From positions 434,001 through 498,000 of the forward strand of contig NZ_CP104381.1 of the NCBI RefSeq assembly GCF_030582395.1: 64,000 nucleotides of DNA. The letters run 5' to 3'. This DNA comes from Ralstonia pickettii. GTDB taxonomy: Bacteria; Pseudomonadota; Gammaproteobacteria; Burkholderiales; Burkholderiaceae. The translations under genes and the position numbers were made by a program. Every line of letters starts with the position of its first letter. Position 1 is the first letter of the stretch. Positions 41,198-49,820 of the stretch are shown in pieces. The notes beneath the pieces were generated by a model, which ran no database searches, was not told where the DNA came from, and saw nothing but the letters and a program-made list of their open reading frames with translations.

Positions 41198-42115
41198 ATG
41201 GATCTGAACCAATTGGCGCTGTTCGTGCGGGTGGTCGAAGCGGGGAGCTTCACGGCAGCGGCAACGCGGCTGGATCTGCCCAAATCGTCCGTCAGCCGGG
41301 GCATTGCTGCGCTTGAACAGGATTTGAACGTGCGACTGTTACAGCGCACGACGCGCACCCTGCATTTGACCGACGCGGGCCAGAGCCTGTATCAGGTGGC
41401 TTCGCATGCATTGGAAGACATCGAGCGCGCCACCACCTGCGCCGGCGAGCTGCAGGACTTGCCGCGCGGCAAGGTGCGGATCACGTCTTCCGAAGACGTC
41501 GGCCGCCTGCTGGTGGCGCCGGTGGCGGCGCGCTTCATGCAGCAGTATCCGGAGATCGATCTGGACGTCGTGCTGACGCCGCGCAATGTCGATCTCGTGC
41601 AGGAAGGTTTTGACCTTGCCGTCCGCGTCGGACGCCTGGCCGACAGTTCGCTGGTCGCGCGGTCGCTGGGCGTGTTGCGCATCGGCCTGTTCGCCTCGCC
41701 CGAATACCTGCAGCGCCGCGGTGCGCCGGACACCGTACAAGGGCTGGCCGACCATTGCTGCCTCGATTTTCGCGGCACCGGCCGCGGCGAAACGCAATGG
41801 CGCCTCGTCGGCCCCGATGGCCTGAAAACCGTGGCCGTGCGCGCCCGGCTGAATGCCGACAGCCTTATCTACCTGGAAACGTTGATTGCTTCAGGCGCCG
41901 GTATCGGCCCGCTGCCGCTGTATGCGAGTGCCGTGGCGCGCGCCAACGCACCGCTGCCGCGACTCGTTCGCGTGCTGCCGGACTATGCGACCAGCGGTGA
42001 GCCGATCAACCTCGTCACGCCCTCTGCCCGGTTCGTTCCCAGGCGCGTTCGCTTGCTGATCGACATGCTGACCGAGTCGATCCGGCAGGAGCTGGAAAAC
42101 GCTGATCCCACCTGA
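41198..42115 (+). CDS. LysR family transcriptional regulator, divergent from pirin
   Basis: 305 residues: N-terminal winged helix-turn-helix (LNQLALFVRVVEAGSFTAAATRLDLPKSSVSRGIAALE) and a C-terminal effector-binding domain (FDLAVRVGRLADSSLVARSLG). Member of the large CrgA/DntR-like subgroup. Divergent from the pirin gene with a 148-base gap, so it probably controls it. AGGAGG ends six bases before its ATG. Confidence 0.92.
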   Translation: MDLNQLALFVRVVEAGSFTAAATRLDLPKSSVSRGIAALEQDLNVRLLQRTTRTLHLTDAGQSLYQVASHALEDIERATTCAGELQDLPRGKVRITSSEDVGRLLVAPVAARFMQQYPEIDLDVVLTPRNVDLVQEGFDLAVRVGRLADSSLVARSLGVLRIGLFASPEYLQRRGAPDTVQGLADHCCLDFRGTGRGETQWRLVGPDGLKTVAVRARLNADSLIYLETLIASGAGIGPLPLYASAVARANAPLPRLVRVLPDYATSGEPINLVTPSARFVPRRVRLLIDMLTESIRQELENADPT

Positions 42116-42182
42116 AGTGTCGCGGCATAGAAGCTGCCGACGTTAAATGTTGTCACGACTGCGCCCGTCGCACGGTTCGCAA

Positions 42183-42376
42183 GGCACCATGCGATCCACG
42201 TGTGCCGGACCAGTACGTCTGACCCTCCATGACGTCACCCCCGTAAGCGTTGCAGTGCTTCCCCCCGGTGCGCTGCGATGTGTCTGGCACATGCGACCCT
42301 TGGGTGTTTCTGATCCCGTCACACTGTTGTGGGAAGCACCGCCGCCCGGACATCATCGTCCGGGCTTTTTTTTTTT
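42183..42376 (+). ncRNA. Candidate structured small RNA
   Basis: A 457-base gap between the LysR gene and the next gene has a run of nested inverted repeats ending in a strong terminator. Stems read rightward: GGCAC (42183-42187) with GTGCC (42202-42206); ACGTC (42215-42219) with GACGT (42231-42235); a long-range 9-bp stem GTGCTTCCC (42255-42263) with GGGAAGCAC (42331-42339), enclosing an ATGTG/CACAT hairpin; then the terminator. The 5' end is unknown; a TTAAAT at about 42144 could be a -10. It could instead be the 3' UTR of the LysR gene. Confidence 0.4.
42344..42376 (+). terminator. Strong rho-independent terminator
   Basis: GCCCGGAC, a short AT-containing loop, GTCCGGGC, followed by eleven Ts. 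The hairpin and T-run are as good as any in the window. It is 229 bases after the LysR stop, far for a simple gene terminator, which is one reason to suspect an independent transcript. Confidence 0.92.
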
Positions 42377-42572
42377 GCCGTTTCACGAATGCTTGTCGCA
42401 CGGTGTTTAACGGCCTTCACAAATTAGGACTCTTCTCATGGTTCGTAGCAAACCTCGCCATGAAAATTGCTGCCACGTAACACATGCAACGGAATGCGCC
42501 GAACGCGCTTGAATAAGCGCCATCAATTCCGCACCCGCCGCGACGCATGTGCGAATTTTCATGGAGTCGAAC

Positions 42573-43313
42573 ATGCGTATCGCCTTGCTTGAAGACGATC
42601 CCTTCCAAAGCGAAGTCATCGTCCAGATCCTTTCCCAGTCCGGCCACGACGTGGTGACCTACACCGACGGTGCGACCTTGCTGCGCATGCTGGGCCGATC
42701 GTCGTACGACATGCTGATCCTCGACTGGCATACGCCTGGCATGCTCGGGATCGACGTACTGAGCGTCGTGCGCAGCCGCCATAAAGAAGTGTTGCCGGTG
42801 CTCTTTGTCACGGCCGAAGAAGGCGAGAAAAGTCTTGTGCGCGCCCTCACGCACGGCGCGGATGACTACATCGCCAAGCCGTTCCGCATTGCCGAGCTGC
42901 GTGCGCGCGTCGACGCGCTGCTGCGCCGTGCCTATCCCATTCCGTATGGTCGTCTGCCATTCGCCGTAGGGCCGTACCACTTCAACACGCAGCGCCAACA
43001 GATCACCCTGCACGGCGAACCCGTTACGCTGACGGGCATCGAGTTCCAGCTGGCGCTGCTGTTGTTCTCGAACGTGGGCCGCACGCTGTCGCGCGACCAC
43101 ATCTTCGGGCAGGTGTGGGGCCGCAATTCATCGGAATACACGCGCACGATCGATAGCCACGTGTCGCGCATCCGCATGAAACTGAATATCGAGCCGGTGA
43201 ACGAGGTGCGCCTGGTGGCGGTGTACAAGCACGGCTATCGCGTCGACCATCTCAAACCGGCGAACAACATGAATGCGCTGTCCGAGATGGATATCGCATC
43301 GTACGACGCTTAA
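42573..43313 (+). CDS. Orphan OmpR-family response regulator
   Basis: 246 residues from the ATG at 42573 (GGAG upstream). Receiver domain with LLEDDPFQSEVI, the phospho-accepting Asp in MLILDWHTPGM, the conserved Thr in LFVTAEEGEKS and the Lys in YIAKPFRIAELR; then a winged-helix DNA-binding domain (TLTGIEFQLALLLFSNVGRTLSRDHIFGQVWG ... VSRIRMKL) ending with a short non-conserved tail. No histidine kinase gene is next to it; the kinase must be elsewhere. Confidence 0.9.
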   Translation: MRIALLEDDPFQSEVIVQILSQSGHDVVTYTDGATLLRMLGRSSYDMLILDWHTPGMLGIDVLSVVRSRHKEVLPVLFVTAEEGEKSLVRALTHGADDYIAKPFRIAELRARVDALLRRAYPIPYGRLPFAVGPYHFNTQRQQITLHGEPVTLTGIEFQLALLLFSNVGRTLSRDHIFGQVWGRNSSEYTRTIDSHVSRIRMKLNIEPVNEVRLVAVYKHGYRVDHLKPANNMNALSEMDIASYDA

Positions 43314-43427
43314 GCCCGAGGCCATCAGCGCGCAGTGAGGGTGCCCGTCCAGCAATGGAATGGGACGCCCTTATTGTTTTCATCGGCTGTTATGCTCGGC
43401 GTTTCTCTTTCTCTGGGCGAGGCCAGC

Positions 43428-43724
43428 GTGCCGTTTTTCAATCTCAATGCAGAGGCCGAAGCGCTGCCGCGCGCATGGTCGTCTCGCGTGATGGAGCGTT
43501 TTGGTAGCGCCAATTTCAAGGTGCTGCGCATGGACGGCACGTCGTATCCCAACGAGGTGCACGACTATGCCGAAGGCCTGCTGGTGATCGATGGCGAGCT
43601 TCGCCTGCGCATCTGCGACGAAGCGGTGACGGTCTCGCGCGGCGAGCTGTATGTGGTGCCTGCCGGCGTACCGCACAGCGTAGATGCCGGCAGCGCCGGC
43701 ACGCTGGTTATTCTGGACGTGTAA
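43428..43724 (+). CDS. Small cupin-domain protein
   Basis: 98 residues from a GTG at 43428 with GCGAGG just upstream; an in-frame ATG at 43392 is the alternative. A single cupin barrel: LRMDGTSYPNEVHDYAEGLLVIDGEL and VVPAGVPHSVDAGSAG, where the histidines and Glu can hold a metal. Function unknown; small cupins act as sugar or amine binding enzymes or sensors. Its 3' end overlaps the next, leftward gene by 17 bases. Confidence 0.8.
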   Translation: MPFFNLNAEAEALPRAWSSRVMERFGSANFKVLRMDGTSYPNEVHDYAEGLLVIDGELRLRICDEAVTVSRGELYVVPAGVPHSVDAGSAGTLVILDV

Positions 43725-44283
43725 GCGGCGCGTCTTCTGCCTCTGCAAGCTGCTTGATCCGCTGCAGCATCATCCGGCGGATCAGCCCGCTTGGCACGCG
43801 GACCAGTATCCAGTAAGGCGTGAAGCGCCGGCGCGCCGTTGTGCTGCAGCAGTGCACGCACGTGCGCGTGGTCAGCAGCGTGCCGGTGCCCACGGGCTCA
43901 GCGACGAACGTCATGACGAGCTTGGCGATATCAGGGGCGCAGAACGTGTGAAACGCGCTGGCTTCAACGTGGATGAGCCCGCCGGCCGCTTCCCAGAAGC
44001 GACCCACCAAGCCGAGGGCGAATTCGTGATCTCCGTTTCTGCCGAGAGCGGTGAAATCGTGCAGGCCGAATCCGGCGTCGATCCGGCGCGCACTGGGCCT
44101 GCCAAGCGCGACGGCGATGCGCGCCGGGATGGCCCGCAGATGCAGGAACAGTCTGGCCACCGGGAAATCCTTGACGTCAAGTTGCGATGCCATGTCGAGC
44201 ACGCGCGCGGGCGGTGCATTGACCCGTATGTGGTGCTGCTCGCTGAACTGATGCTCGGGAAGGAAGGTCTGCAACAGACTCAT
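43708..44283 (-). CDS. SRPBCC-like protein of unknown function
   Basis: 191 residues from the ATG at 44283, 19 bases after the FAD monooxygenase gene. The sequence (HHIRVNAPPARVLDMASQLD, FALGLVGRFWEAAGG, YWILVRVPSGLIRRMMLQRI) looks like the polyketide cyclase/START fold family that is often left unannotated. Such proteins bind hydrophobic ligands. It is probably co-transcribed with the monooxygenase. Confidence 0.75.
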   Translation of the reverse strand: MSLLQTFLPEHQFSEQHHIRVNAPPARVLDMASQLDVKDFPVARLFLHLRAIPARIAVALGRPSARRIDAGFGLHDFTALGRNGDHEFALGLVGRFWEAAGGLIHVEASAFHTFCAPDIAKLVMTFVAEPVGTGTLLTTRTCVHCCSTTARRRFTPYWILVRVPSGLIRRMMLQRIKQLAEAEDAPLTRPE

Positions 44284-44302
44284 GCCGATGGATGGCGTGG
44301 TG

Positions 44303-45511
44303 TCATGCCTGAGGCTTTTCGCTCGCAGCCGTGGAAGCCGCAGCAGGAGCGAGTGCGGCATCGCGCGCGGGCGGCTCGGCCAGGCTGCGTTTCATCAGCC
44401 AGGCGACACCGGGTACGCGCAAACCGGTGGCAAACACCACGTCTCGCATCCAACCGCCGTATTGCGCCTGGAAGCATGGCGTGAGCGCGCGGCTCAGTGT
44501 CTGGTAGGCCTGCACGGTGCGCAGGCGACGGGCGTGGTAGGCGAGCGCGCCATCGGCGGCACCATGGACTTGCACGCATCCCGCAAGTGCGAGTGCATCT
44601 TGTGCGGCCAGCGTGGTCCCCAGGCCGAGTTGCGGGCTCATGGCGTGCGCAGCATCGCCGATGACGCAGTAAGGTGGTTTGGCCAACGCGCGCGGCCACG
44701 TGTGGCGATAGACGGCAAACGGCATATCGTCGTGCGAGCCGATCTGTTCGACCATGGGCGCGGCTTGCGGCCACAGGCTGAGGACATGCGCCTTCCACTG
44801 TGTGATGTCGGTCTGTCGCCAGGCGTCGACGGCATCGCTGGGCAGGCTCCAGAACATCGACAGGCGCGTACGTGTGCCGTCTACGTCGGTAGGCAGCAGG
44901 CCCATCATCTCGCGCGTGCCGCGAAAGCGCTGCTGCAGCACGCGCGGGTTCCAGCCCTCCACCCATCCTTGGAACCACAGCGTGCCCCATCGATAGGTAC
45001 TTGACGGGCCGGCCAGGCCTGCGGACTCACGCAGCGCTGACGCCGCGCCATCGGCAATTACAAACAGATCGAAGACTGATTCGCCCTGCGTGTGCGCGAC
45101 TTGCGCGCGTGGTCCATCAACAAGCAACTGCTGGATCGCGCAACCAAAGTGGAATGTTGCGCCCGCATGCAAGGCGGCGTCGTAGAGCATGGACGACAGC
45201 GCATGCCGCGTGACGGCGCGGCCGGGCGTCTCGGCGTAGTCGATGTCGAGCAGACGCCAGCCGCGATGGTTCAGACCGATCAGCCGATCAATCGGCGCGC
45301 CGATGCCCTCCAGCTCGCGGCCCACGCCGAGCGCCTCCAGCGCCCGAATACCCTGTGGCTGGATCAGCAGGCCTGCGCCCATGGCGGTCAGCTGCGGGTG
45401 TTTTTCGAAGACGTGCACGTCGTGCCCCTGGCGGACAAACGCGATGGCGGCGGCGAGGCCGGCGTTACCGGCGCCGGCAATGCCGATGGAGAGCGGGCGA
45501 AGTGCGGACAT
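44303..45511 (-). CDS. FAD-dependent aromatic-ring monooxygenase-like protein
   Basis: 402 residues from the ATG at 45511. N-terminal dinucleotide motif IGIAGAGNAGLAAAIAFVRQGHDVHVFEKH and, further on, the flavin-contact VIGDAAHAMSPQLGLGTTLAAQDALALA (split in two lines of conservation) typical of PHBH-type and UbiH-like hydroxylases. Substrate unknown. Divergent from a HypT-like LysR gene, which may regulate it. Confidence 0.88.
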   Translation of the reverse strand: MSALRPLSIGIAGAGNAGLAAAIAFVRQGHDVHVFEKHPQLTAMGAGLLIQPQGIRALEALGVGRELEGIGAPIDRLIGLNHRGWRLLDIDYAETPGRAVTRHALSSMLYDAALHAGATFHFGCAIQQLLVDGPRAQVAHTQGESVFDLFVIADGAASALRESAGLAGPSSTYRWGTLWFQGWVEGWNPRVLQQRFRGTREMMGLLPTDVDGTRTRLSMFWSLPSDAVDAWRQTDITQWKAHVLSLWPQAAPMVEQIGSHDDMPFAVYRHTWPRALAKPPYCVIGDAAHAMSPQLGLGTTLAAQDALALAGCVQVHGAADGALAYHARRLRTVQAYQTLSRALTPCFQAQYGGWMRDVVFATGLRVPGVAWLMKRSLAEPPARDAALAPAAASTAASEKPQA

Positions 45512-45632
45512 GAAAGCGTGGCGGATCGTTTGCTCAAGATGATAACGATACGGCGCGCACGTTAAGGCTGTTCGCGCAGGCTGCGGAGATAATGCGCAGA
45601 CCTCACGCCCACCACACAAGACCGGACGCGCC

Positions 45633-46556
45633 ATGCAGATCAAATGGCTGGAAGACTTCAAGGAACTCGCCAAGACGCGCAGCTTCAGCCGCGCCGCCGA
45701 GAACCGCAACGTCACGCACCCCGCATTCGGCCGCCGGATCAAGGCGCTAGAGGAATGGGTGGGCACCTCGCTGATCGAGCGTAGCGAGCATCCGGTCACG
45801 CTCACGGCGGCAGGGCGCTTGTTTCTGGATGCGGCCGCCAATGCCGTGGACGGTCTGAACGATGCGCGCTTGCTGCTGCGGGAGGCGCAACTGCCCGTGG
45901 CGCTCAGGATCGGCACCGGGCGTACGCTGGCGCGCACCTTCGTCCCCGGCTGGTACGAATCGCTGGCGCGTCAGCGCGGCGTGTTTCCGCTCAGCGTGAC
46001 GACAGGCGGCACGCAAGAGGGCGTGCTGGCCCTTGCCGATGGCACGGTCGATTTGCTGATCGCCTACGCCAGCCCGCAGGCCGATGCGCTGCTCGATCCG
46101 CGCAAGTACGACCATTGCCTGCTGGGCAGCGAGACGCTCGTGCCGGTGAGCGCCCCCGACAAGCGCGGCCGCCCGCGCTTCACGCTGCCGGGCTTGGCTG
46201 CAGAACCGCTTCCATGGCTGGCCTTCGCGCGTGGGCTGACATTGCGGCAGATGCTCGACAGCCATCTGGCGGCCGCCGATCGGAAGGCGCATCTGCAGCC
46301 CGTGTTCCAGGCGGATTTTTACGAAGCGGTGGAAGAGATGGCCCTGCGCGGATTCGGCATGGCGTGGCTGCCTTATCGCCTGGCCAGGCCGCACCTGAAC
46401 GCGGGTGAACTGCGCCCCGCTGGTGACGACACCTGGCACATCCACGTCAACATCCGCATGATGCGCGTGCGCAGCAACCAGAGCGCGTTGCTCGACGAAG
46501 TGTGGCAACGGGCGCTCGACAATGCCAGCGGTCACGGCCGTAACGATCTCGCCTGA
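45633..46556 (+). CDS. LysR family regulator, HypT-like
   Basis: 307 residues. N-terminus WLEDFKELAKTRSFSRAAENRNVTHPAFGRRIKALEEWVG closely resembles the E. coli hypochlorite-responsive regulator HypT (YjiE), which has WLYDFLTLEKCRNFSQAA and QPAFSRRIRALE at the same place; the C-terminal part also ends GFGMAWLPYRLARPHLNAGEL. HypT senses HOCl through methionine oxidation; whether this protein does cannot be told from sequence. Divergent from the FAD monooxygenase and 140 bases upstream of the MFS gene. Confidence 0.86.
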   Translation: MQIKWLEDFKELAKTRSFSRAAENRNVTHPAFGRRIKALEEWVGTSLIERSEHPVTLTAAGRLFLDAAANAVDGLNDARLLLREAQLPVALRIGTGRTLARTFVPGWYESLARQRGVFPLSVTTGGTQEGVLALADGTVDLLIAYASPQADALLDPRKYDHCLLGSETLVPVSAPDKRGRPRFTLPGLAAEPLPWLAFARGLTLRQMLDSHLAAADRKAHLQPVFQADFYEAVEEMALRGFGMAWLPYRLARPHLNAGELRPAGDDTWHIHVNIRMMRVRSNQSALLDEVWQRALDNASGHGRNDLA

Positions 46557-46695
46557 GGCGCGTCGCAAAAAGCCCAACCTTGTGCCGAAACGGCACAAGC
46601 CGCCTCGGCGCGGCACCTAGACTCCTCCGCAACCTTCGCCCGCCAGCGCCGTTCGGCAAAACAGGCGGGTCGGCACAGACCACGGGGAGACAACC

Positions 46696-48030
46696 ATGCC
46701 AGCCCACACCCTCAACGCGAGCGGCGCAGCAGCACGCGCCGCCGCCACCCATCGACATCCCGCGCCTTGGCGCGCCGTATTGGCGGCCAGCGTCGGCAAT
46801 GCGCTCGAATACTACGATCTGCTGATCTACGGCTATTTCGCCATCACCATCGGCAAGCTGTTCTTCCCGACGGGCGATGCGTGGAGTTCGCTGATGCTCT
46901 CCGTCGGCACGTTTGGCGTGTCGTTCATCATGCGGCCGTTGGGTTCGATGGTGCTTGGCAGCTATGCCGACCGCGTGGGGCGCAAGGCCGCGCTAACGTG
47001 GTCGATCCTGCTGATGATGCTGGGCACGGCGATGATCGCGTTTGCGCCGACATATGCGTCGATCGGCCTGTGGTCGCCGGCCATCGTGATCGTGGCGCGG
47101 CTGCTGCAGGGCTTTTCGGCCGGCGGAGAATTCGGATCGGCCACGGCGTTCATGATCGAGCACGCCAACGGCAAGCGCATGGGCTACAACGCGAGCTGGC
47201 AGGCCGCCACGCAGGGTCTTGCCACCTTGCTTGCCGCAGGGTTGAGCGCGTGGATCACCTACGCGCTGACCACCGCGCAGGTGGAGTCGTGGGGCTGGCG
47301 CGTGGCGTTCCTGTTCGGCTTGCTGATCGGCCCGATTGGCGTCTACATCCGCCGCCATACGCCGGAAACGCCGGAGTTCGTCGCCATGCAGGCGGAAGCG
47401 CCGGCTGCGCTGCAAGAGCGCTCGCCGCTGCGCGATACGCTCACGCAGGGTTTGCCGGGGCTGCTGCTGGGCGCCGGCGTGGTCGTGGCCGTCACTGCAT
47501 TCAACTACGTGCAGAAGGTCTACATGCCGACCTATGCCATCAATCAACTCCATATCGCCACCAGTGCCTCGCTGGTCTGCACGATGATCACCGGCGCGAT
47601 GCTGATGGTGATGGCACCCGCGTTCGGCTTGCTGGCAGATCGCTTCGGCAGCATCCGTGTGGTGTCGATTGCGATGGTGGTGATTGCGCTGTCGACGTAT
47701 CCGATGTTTGCCACGCTGGTCGCACAGCCGACGTTCTGGACGCTGCTGGTCATGCAGGCGATCGTGGGTGTGCTTCTGGCGGCCATCCTGGCGCCGCTGC
47801 CTGCGCTGCTTGCCGATATTTTCCCGACGCGCACGCGTGGCACGGGCCTGGCGCTGAGCTACAACCTGTCCGTGACGATCTTCGGTGGATTCTCGCCGCT
47901 GATCGTCACGTGGCTGATTGGCGTTACGCACATCAAGACGTCGCCGAGTTTCTACGTGTTTGCGACCACGCTGATCAGCCTGGCCTCGCTGTGGATGCTG
48001 CGCGGGCGCGCTCGTGCGGATCGAACCTGA
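46696..48030 (+). CDS. MFS transporter, metabolite:H+ symporter (MHS) family
   Basis: 444 residues, about 12 membrane segments. The loop motif SYADRVGRKAALTWSI and GFSAGGEFGSATAFMIEHA are typical of the MHS branch (ShiA, ProP, citrate transporters). GGGGAGAC lies just before the ATG. Substrate unknown; the next gene encodes an N-acyl hydrolase, so an N-acyl amino acid or related acid is a reasonable guess. Confidence 0.9.
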   Translation: MPAHTLNASGAAARAAATHRHPAPWRAVLAASVGNALEYYDLLIYGYFAITIGKLFFPTGDAWSSLMLSVGTFGVSFIMRPLGSMVLGSYADRVGRKAALTWSILLMMLGTAMIAFAPTYASIGLWSPAIVIVARLLQGFSAGGEFGSATAFMIEHANGKRMGYNASWQAATQGLATLLAAGLSAWITYALTTAQVESWGWRVAFLFGLLIGPIGVYIRRHTPETPEFVAMQAEAPAALQERSPLRDTLTQGLPGLLLGAGVVVAVTAFNYVQKVYMPTYAINQLHIATSASLVCTMITGAMLMVMAPAFGLLADRFGSIRVVSIAMVVIALSTYPMFATLVAQPTFWTLLVMQAIVGVLLAAILAPLPALLADIFPTRTRGTGLALSYNLSVTIFGGFSPLIVTWLIGVTHIKTSPSFYVFATTLISLASLWMLRGRARADRT

Positions 48031-48061
48031 ACAGACTTCTCGTCACACCGAAGGATTTCGC

Positions 48062-49048
48062 ATGATGACCCTGGAGGCGCTGCGCGCCACGCTCCCGGTC
48101 TACCCGATCGAGTTGTACAAGCCTGATATCCGCCGTTGGAAAGCCGGCACGCACGGTATTGATTACGTGCACACGTTCGATAGCGGTATGCCCGGTCCGC
48201 ACGTCATGATCAACGCGCTTACGCACGGCAATGAGCTGTGCGGCGCGATTGCCGTGGATGCGCTGCTGGCTGCCGGCGTGCGCCCAGCACATGGCCGGCT
48301 CACGCTGTCATTTGCCAACGTCGAGGCGTATGAGCGCTTCGATATCAACGACCCGGATGCCACGCGCTTCATTGACGAAGACCTGAACCGCGTGTGGTCT
48401 GCGGACAAGCTTGATGGCTCCGGCAACACGCTGGAACTTCGCCGCGCGCGCGAGCTGCGCCCGGTGATCGACACGGTCGATACCCTGCTCGATATTCACT
48501 CGATGCATGAGAAGGCCGAGCCGCTGATGCTGACCGGCCCGCATGTCAAAGGCGTCGCATTGGGCCGCCTCGTTGGCGCGCCTTCACATCTGATGATCGA
48601 TGCCGGCCATGCCGCAGGCCGCCGCTTGCGCGACTACGGCGGCTTTGGCGATGCCGCCAGTCCGAAGAACGCGCTGCTCATCGAATGCGGTCAACACTTC
48701 GAACGCGTGAGCCGGGATGTTGCGCTGGACGCGTGCGCGCGTTTTCTGGTGGCGCTGGGCACCGTCGATGCGTCAGCAGTATCGGAATGGCTGGGCATGG
48801 CGCCTGCGCTGGAGGTGCGTTGCATTCGGGTGACCGATCCGGTGGTCGCTAAGTCCGCCGCGTTCCGTTTTGCGGACGACTATCGCGGCATGGAGACCAT
48901 CGCGCGCGCCGGCACCGTCATCGCCACCGATGGAGCGCTGCGAATCGTCACGCCGTACGACAACTGCGTGCTGCTGCAGCCATCGCTGCGGCATCTGGCC
49001 CCCGGCGTGACCGTGGTTCGACTGGGCAGGCTGGAAGGATCGGCCTAA
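48062..49048 (+). CDS. Succinylglutamate desuccinylase/aspartoacylase family hydrolase
   Basis: 328 residues from the ATG at 48062 with AAGGA upstream. Zinc carboxypeptidase-like fold with the HxxE pair in NALTHGNELCGAIAVDAL, the third ligand in LLDIHSMHEK and a later Glu in LLIECGQHFE. The family removes acyl groups from N-acyl amino acids. It is 31 bases after the MFS gene, so import followed by deacylation is a likely pathway. Its end overlaps the converging TetR gene by 4 bases. Confidence 0.88.
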   Translation: MMTLEALRATLPVYPIELYKPDIRRWKAGTHGIDYVHTFDSGMPGPHVMINALTHGNELCGAIAVDALLAAGVRPAHGRLTLSFANVEAYERFDINDPDATRFIDEDLNRVWSADKLDGSGNTLELRRARELRPVIDTVDTLLDIHSMHEKAEPLMLTGPHVKGVALGRLVGAPSHLMIDAGHAAGRRLRDYGGFGDAASPKNALLIECGQHFERVSRDVALDACARFLVALGTVDASAVSEWLGMAPALEVRCIRVTDPVVAKSAAFRFADDYRGMETIARAGTVIATDGALRIVTPYDNCVLLQPSLRHLAPGVTVVRLGRLEGSA

Positions 49049-49713
49049 ACGCCGAGCATGGCGCGCAACGTGCCGAGCACGACTTGCCGGCAGTTGCGCA
49101 CCATCTTGTCTTCGGCGTCTCGATAGCCGGTCAGAAGCCACGCCGCCCCCACGTTGGTCAGGGCACCCACGAGTGCCAACCCGAGGATGCGCTGGTCGGC
49201 GCGCTGTTCGGCGTTGTCCTCAAGGGGGGCGCCGGGCAGTTCGGCATTCGCCATGATCTGCTTGCCGAACTCCAGCAGGTTGCGCTGGTAGGTCGCATCC
49301 GTTTCCGGGCTCACGCCCATCACTTCCAGCAGCAGCACGCGCGCCGCACATGGGTCACGCAAGAACGCGAAAAACGCGTGCAGGCCGGCGTCGACACGCG
49401 CTTCCAGCGTATTGCCAGCGGCGGCGGTGGCCTCTGAAACCTGCGCGCGCAAGTCTTCGGCATGCTGCTGGTAGGTCGCGCGGAGCAGGGCTTCGGTGCT
49501 GTCGAACGCGGCGTAAAAGTACCGGTCGTTGAGTTTCGCTTCCTGACAGATCGCGCGCACGGTGGCCTTGCGAAAGCCCACCGTGCCGAACACGCGCGTG
49601 CCAGCGCGAATGAGTGCATCGCGGCGTTCTGCCGCGCGTGCCTCCGGCGCCACACCGCCATACGGGCGGCCTTTCTTCGCGGGCGCGTGTGCTGTTTCAA
49701 GTGTTTTCTCCAT
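49045..49713 (-). CDS. TetR family transcriptional regulator, divergent from the BVMO gene
   Basis: 222 residues. The N-terminal HTH is RRDALIRAGTRVFGTVGFRKATVRAICQEAKLNDRYFYAAFDS, a normal TetR pattern, followed by a ligand-binding domain. Next to a strong inverted repeat in the 107-base gap to the monooxygenase gene, so repression of that gene is likely. Confidence 0.9.
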   Translation of the reverse strand: MEKTLETAHAPAKKGRPYGGVAPEARAAERRDALIRAGTRVFGTVGFRKATVRAICQEAKLNDRYFYAAFDSTEALLRATYQQHAEDLRAQVSEATAAAGNTLEARVDAGLHAFFAFLRDPCAARVLLLEVMGVSPETDATYQRNLLEFGKQIMANAELPGAPLEDNAEQRADQRILGLALVGALTNVGAAWLLTGYRDAEDKMVRNCRQVVLGTLRAMLGV

Positions 49714-49742
49714 TTCGCTATTTGACGTCAGGACGCTCGAAA

Positions 49743-49775
49743 ATTAAAGTGGTGACGAATCACACCACATTTAAT
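49743..49775. promoter_or_regulatory. TetR operator palindrome
   Basis: ATTAAAGTGGTG (49743-49754), 8 bases, CACCACATTTAAT (49763-49775): an inverted repeat with one inserted base. It is centred between the TetR start (49713) and the monooxygenase start (49821), the usual place for a TetR operator. Confidence 0.75.
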
Positions 49776-49820
49776 GCGAAATTTGCTGATCCCGCCCCCG
49801 GGCTGCAACCAGGAGACCGC

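Noticed and set aside
42147-42410. 87-codon rightward frame over the candidate RNA
   Set aside because: It runs through the terminator hairpin and T-run and has no ribosome site.
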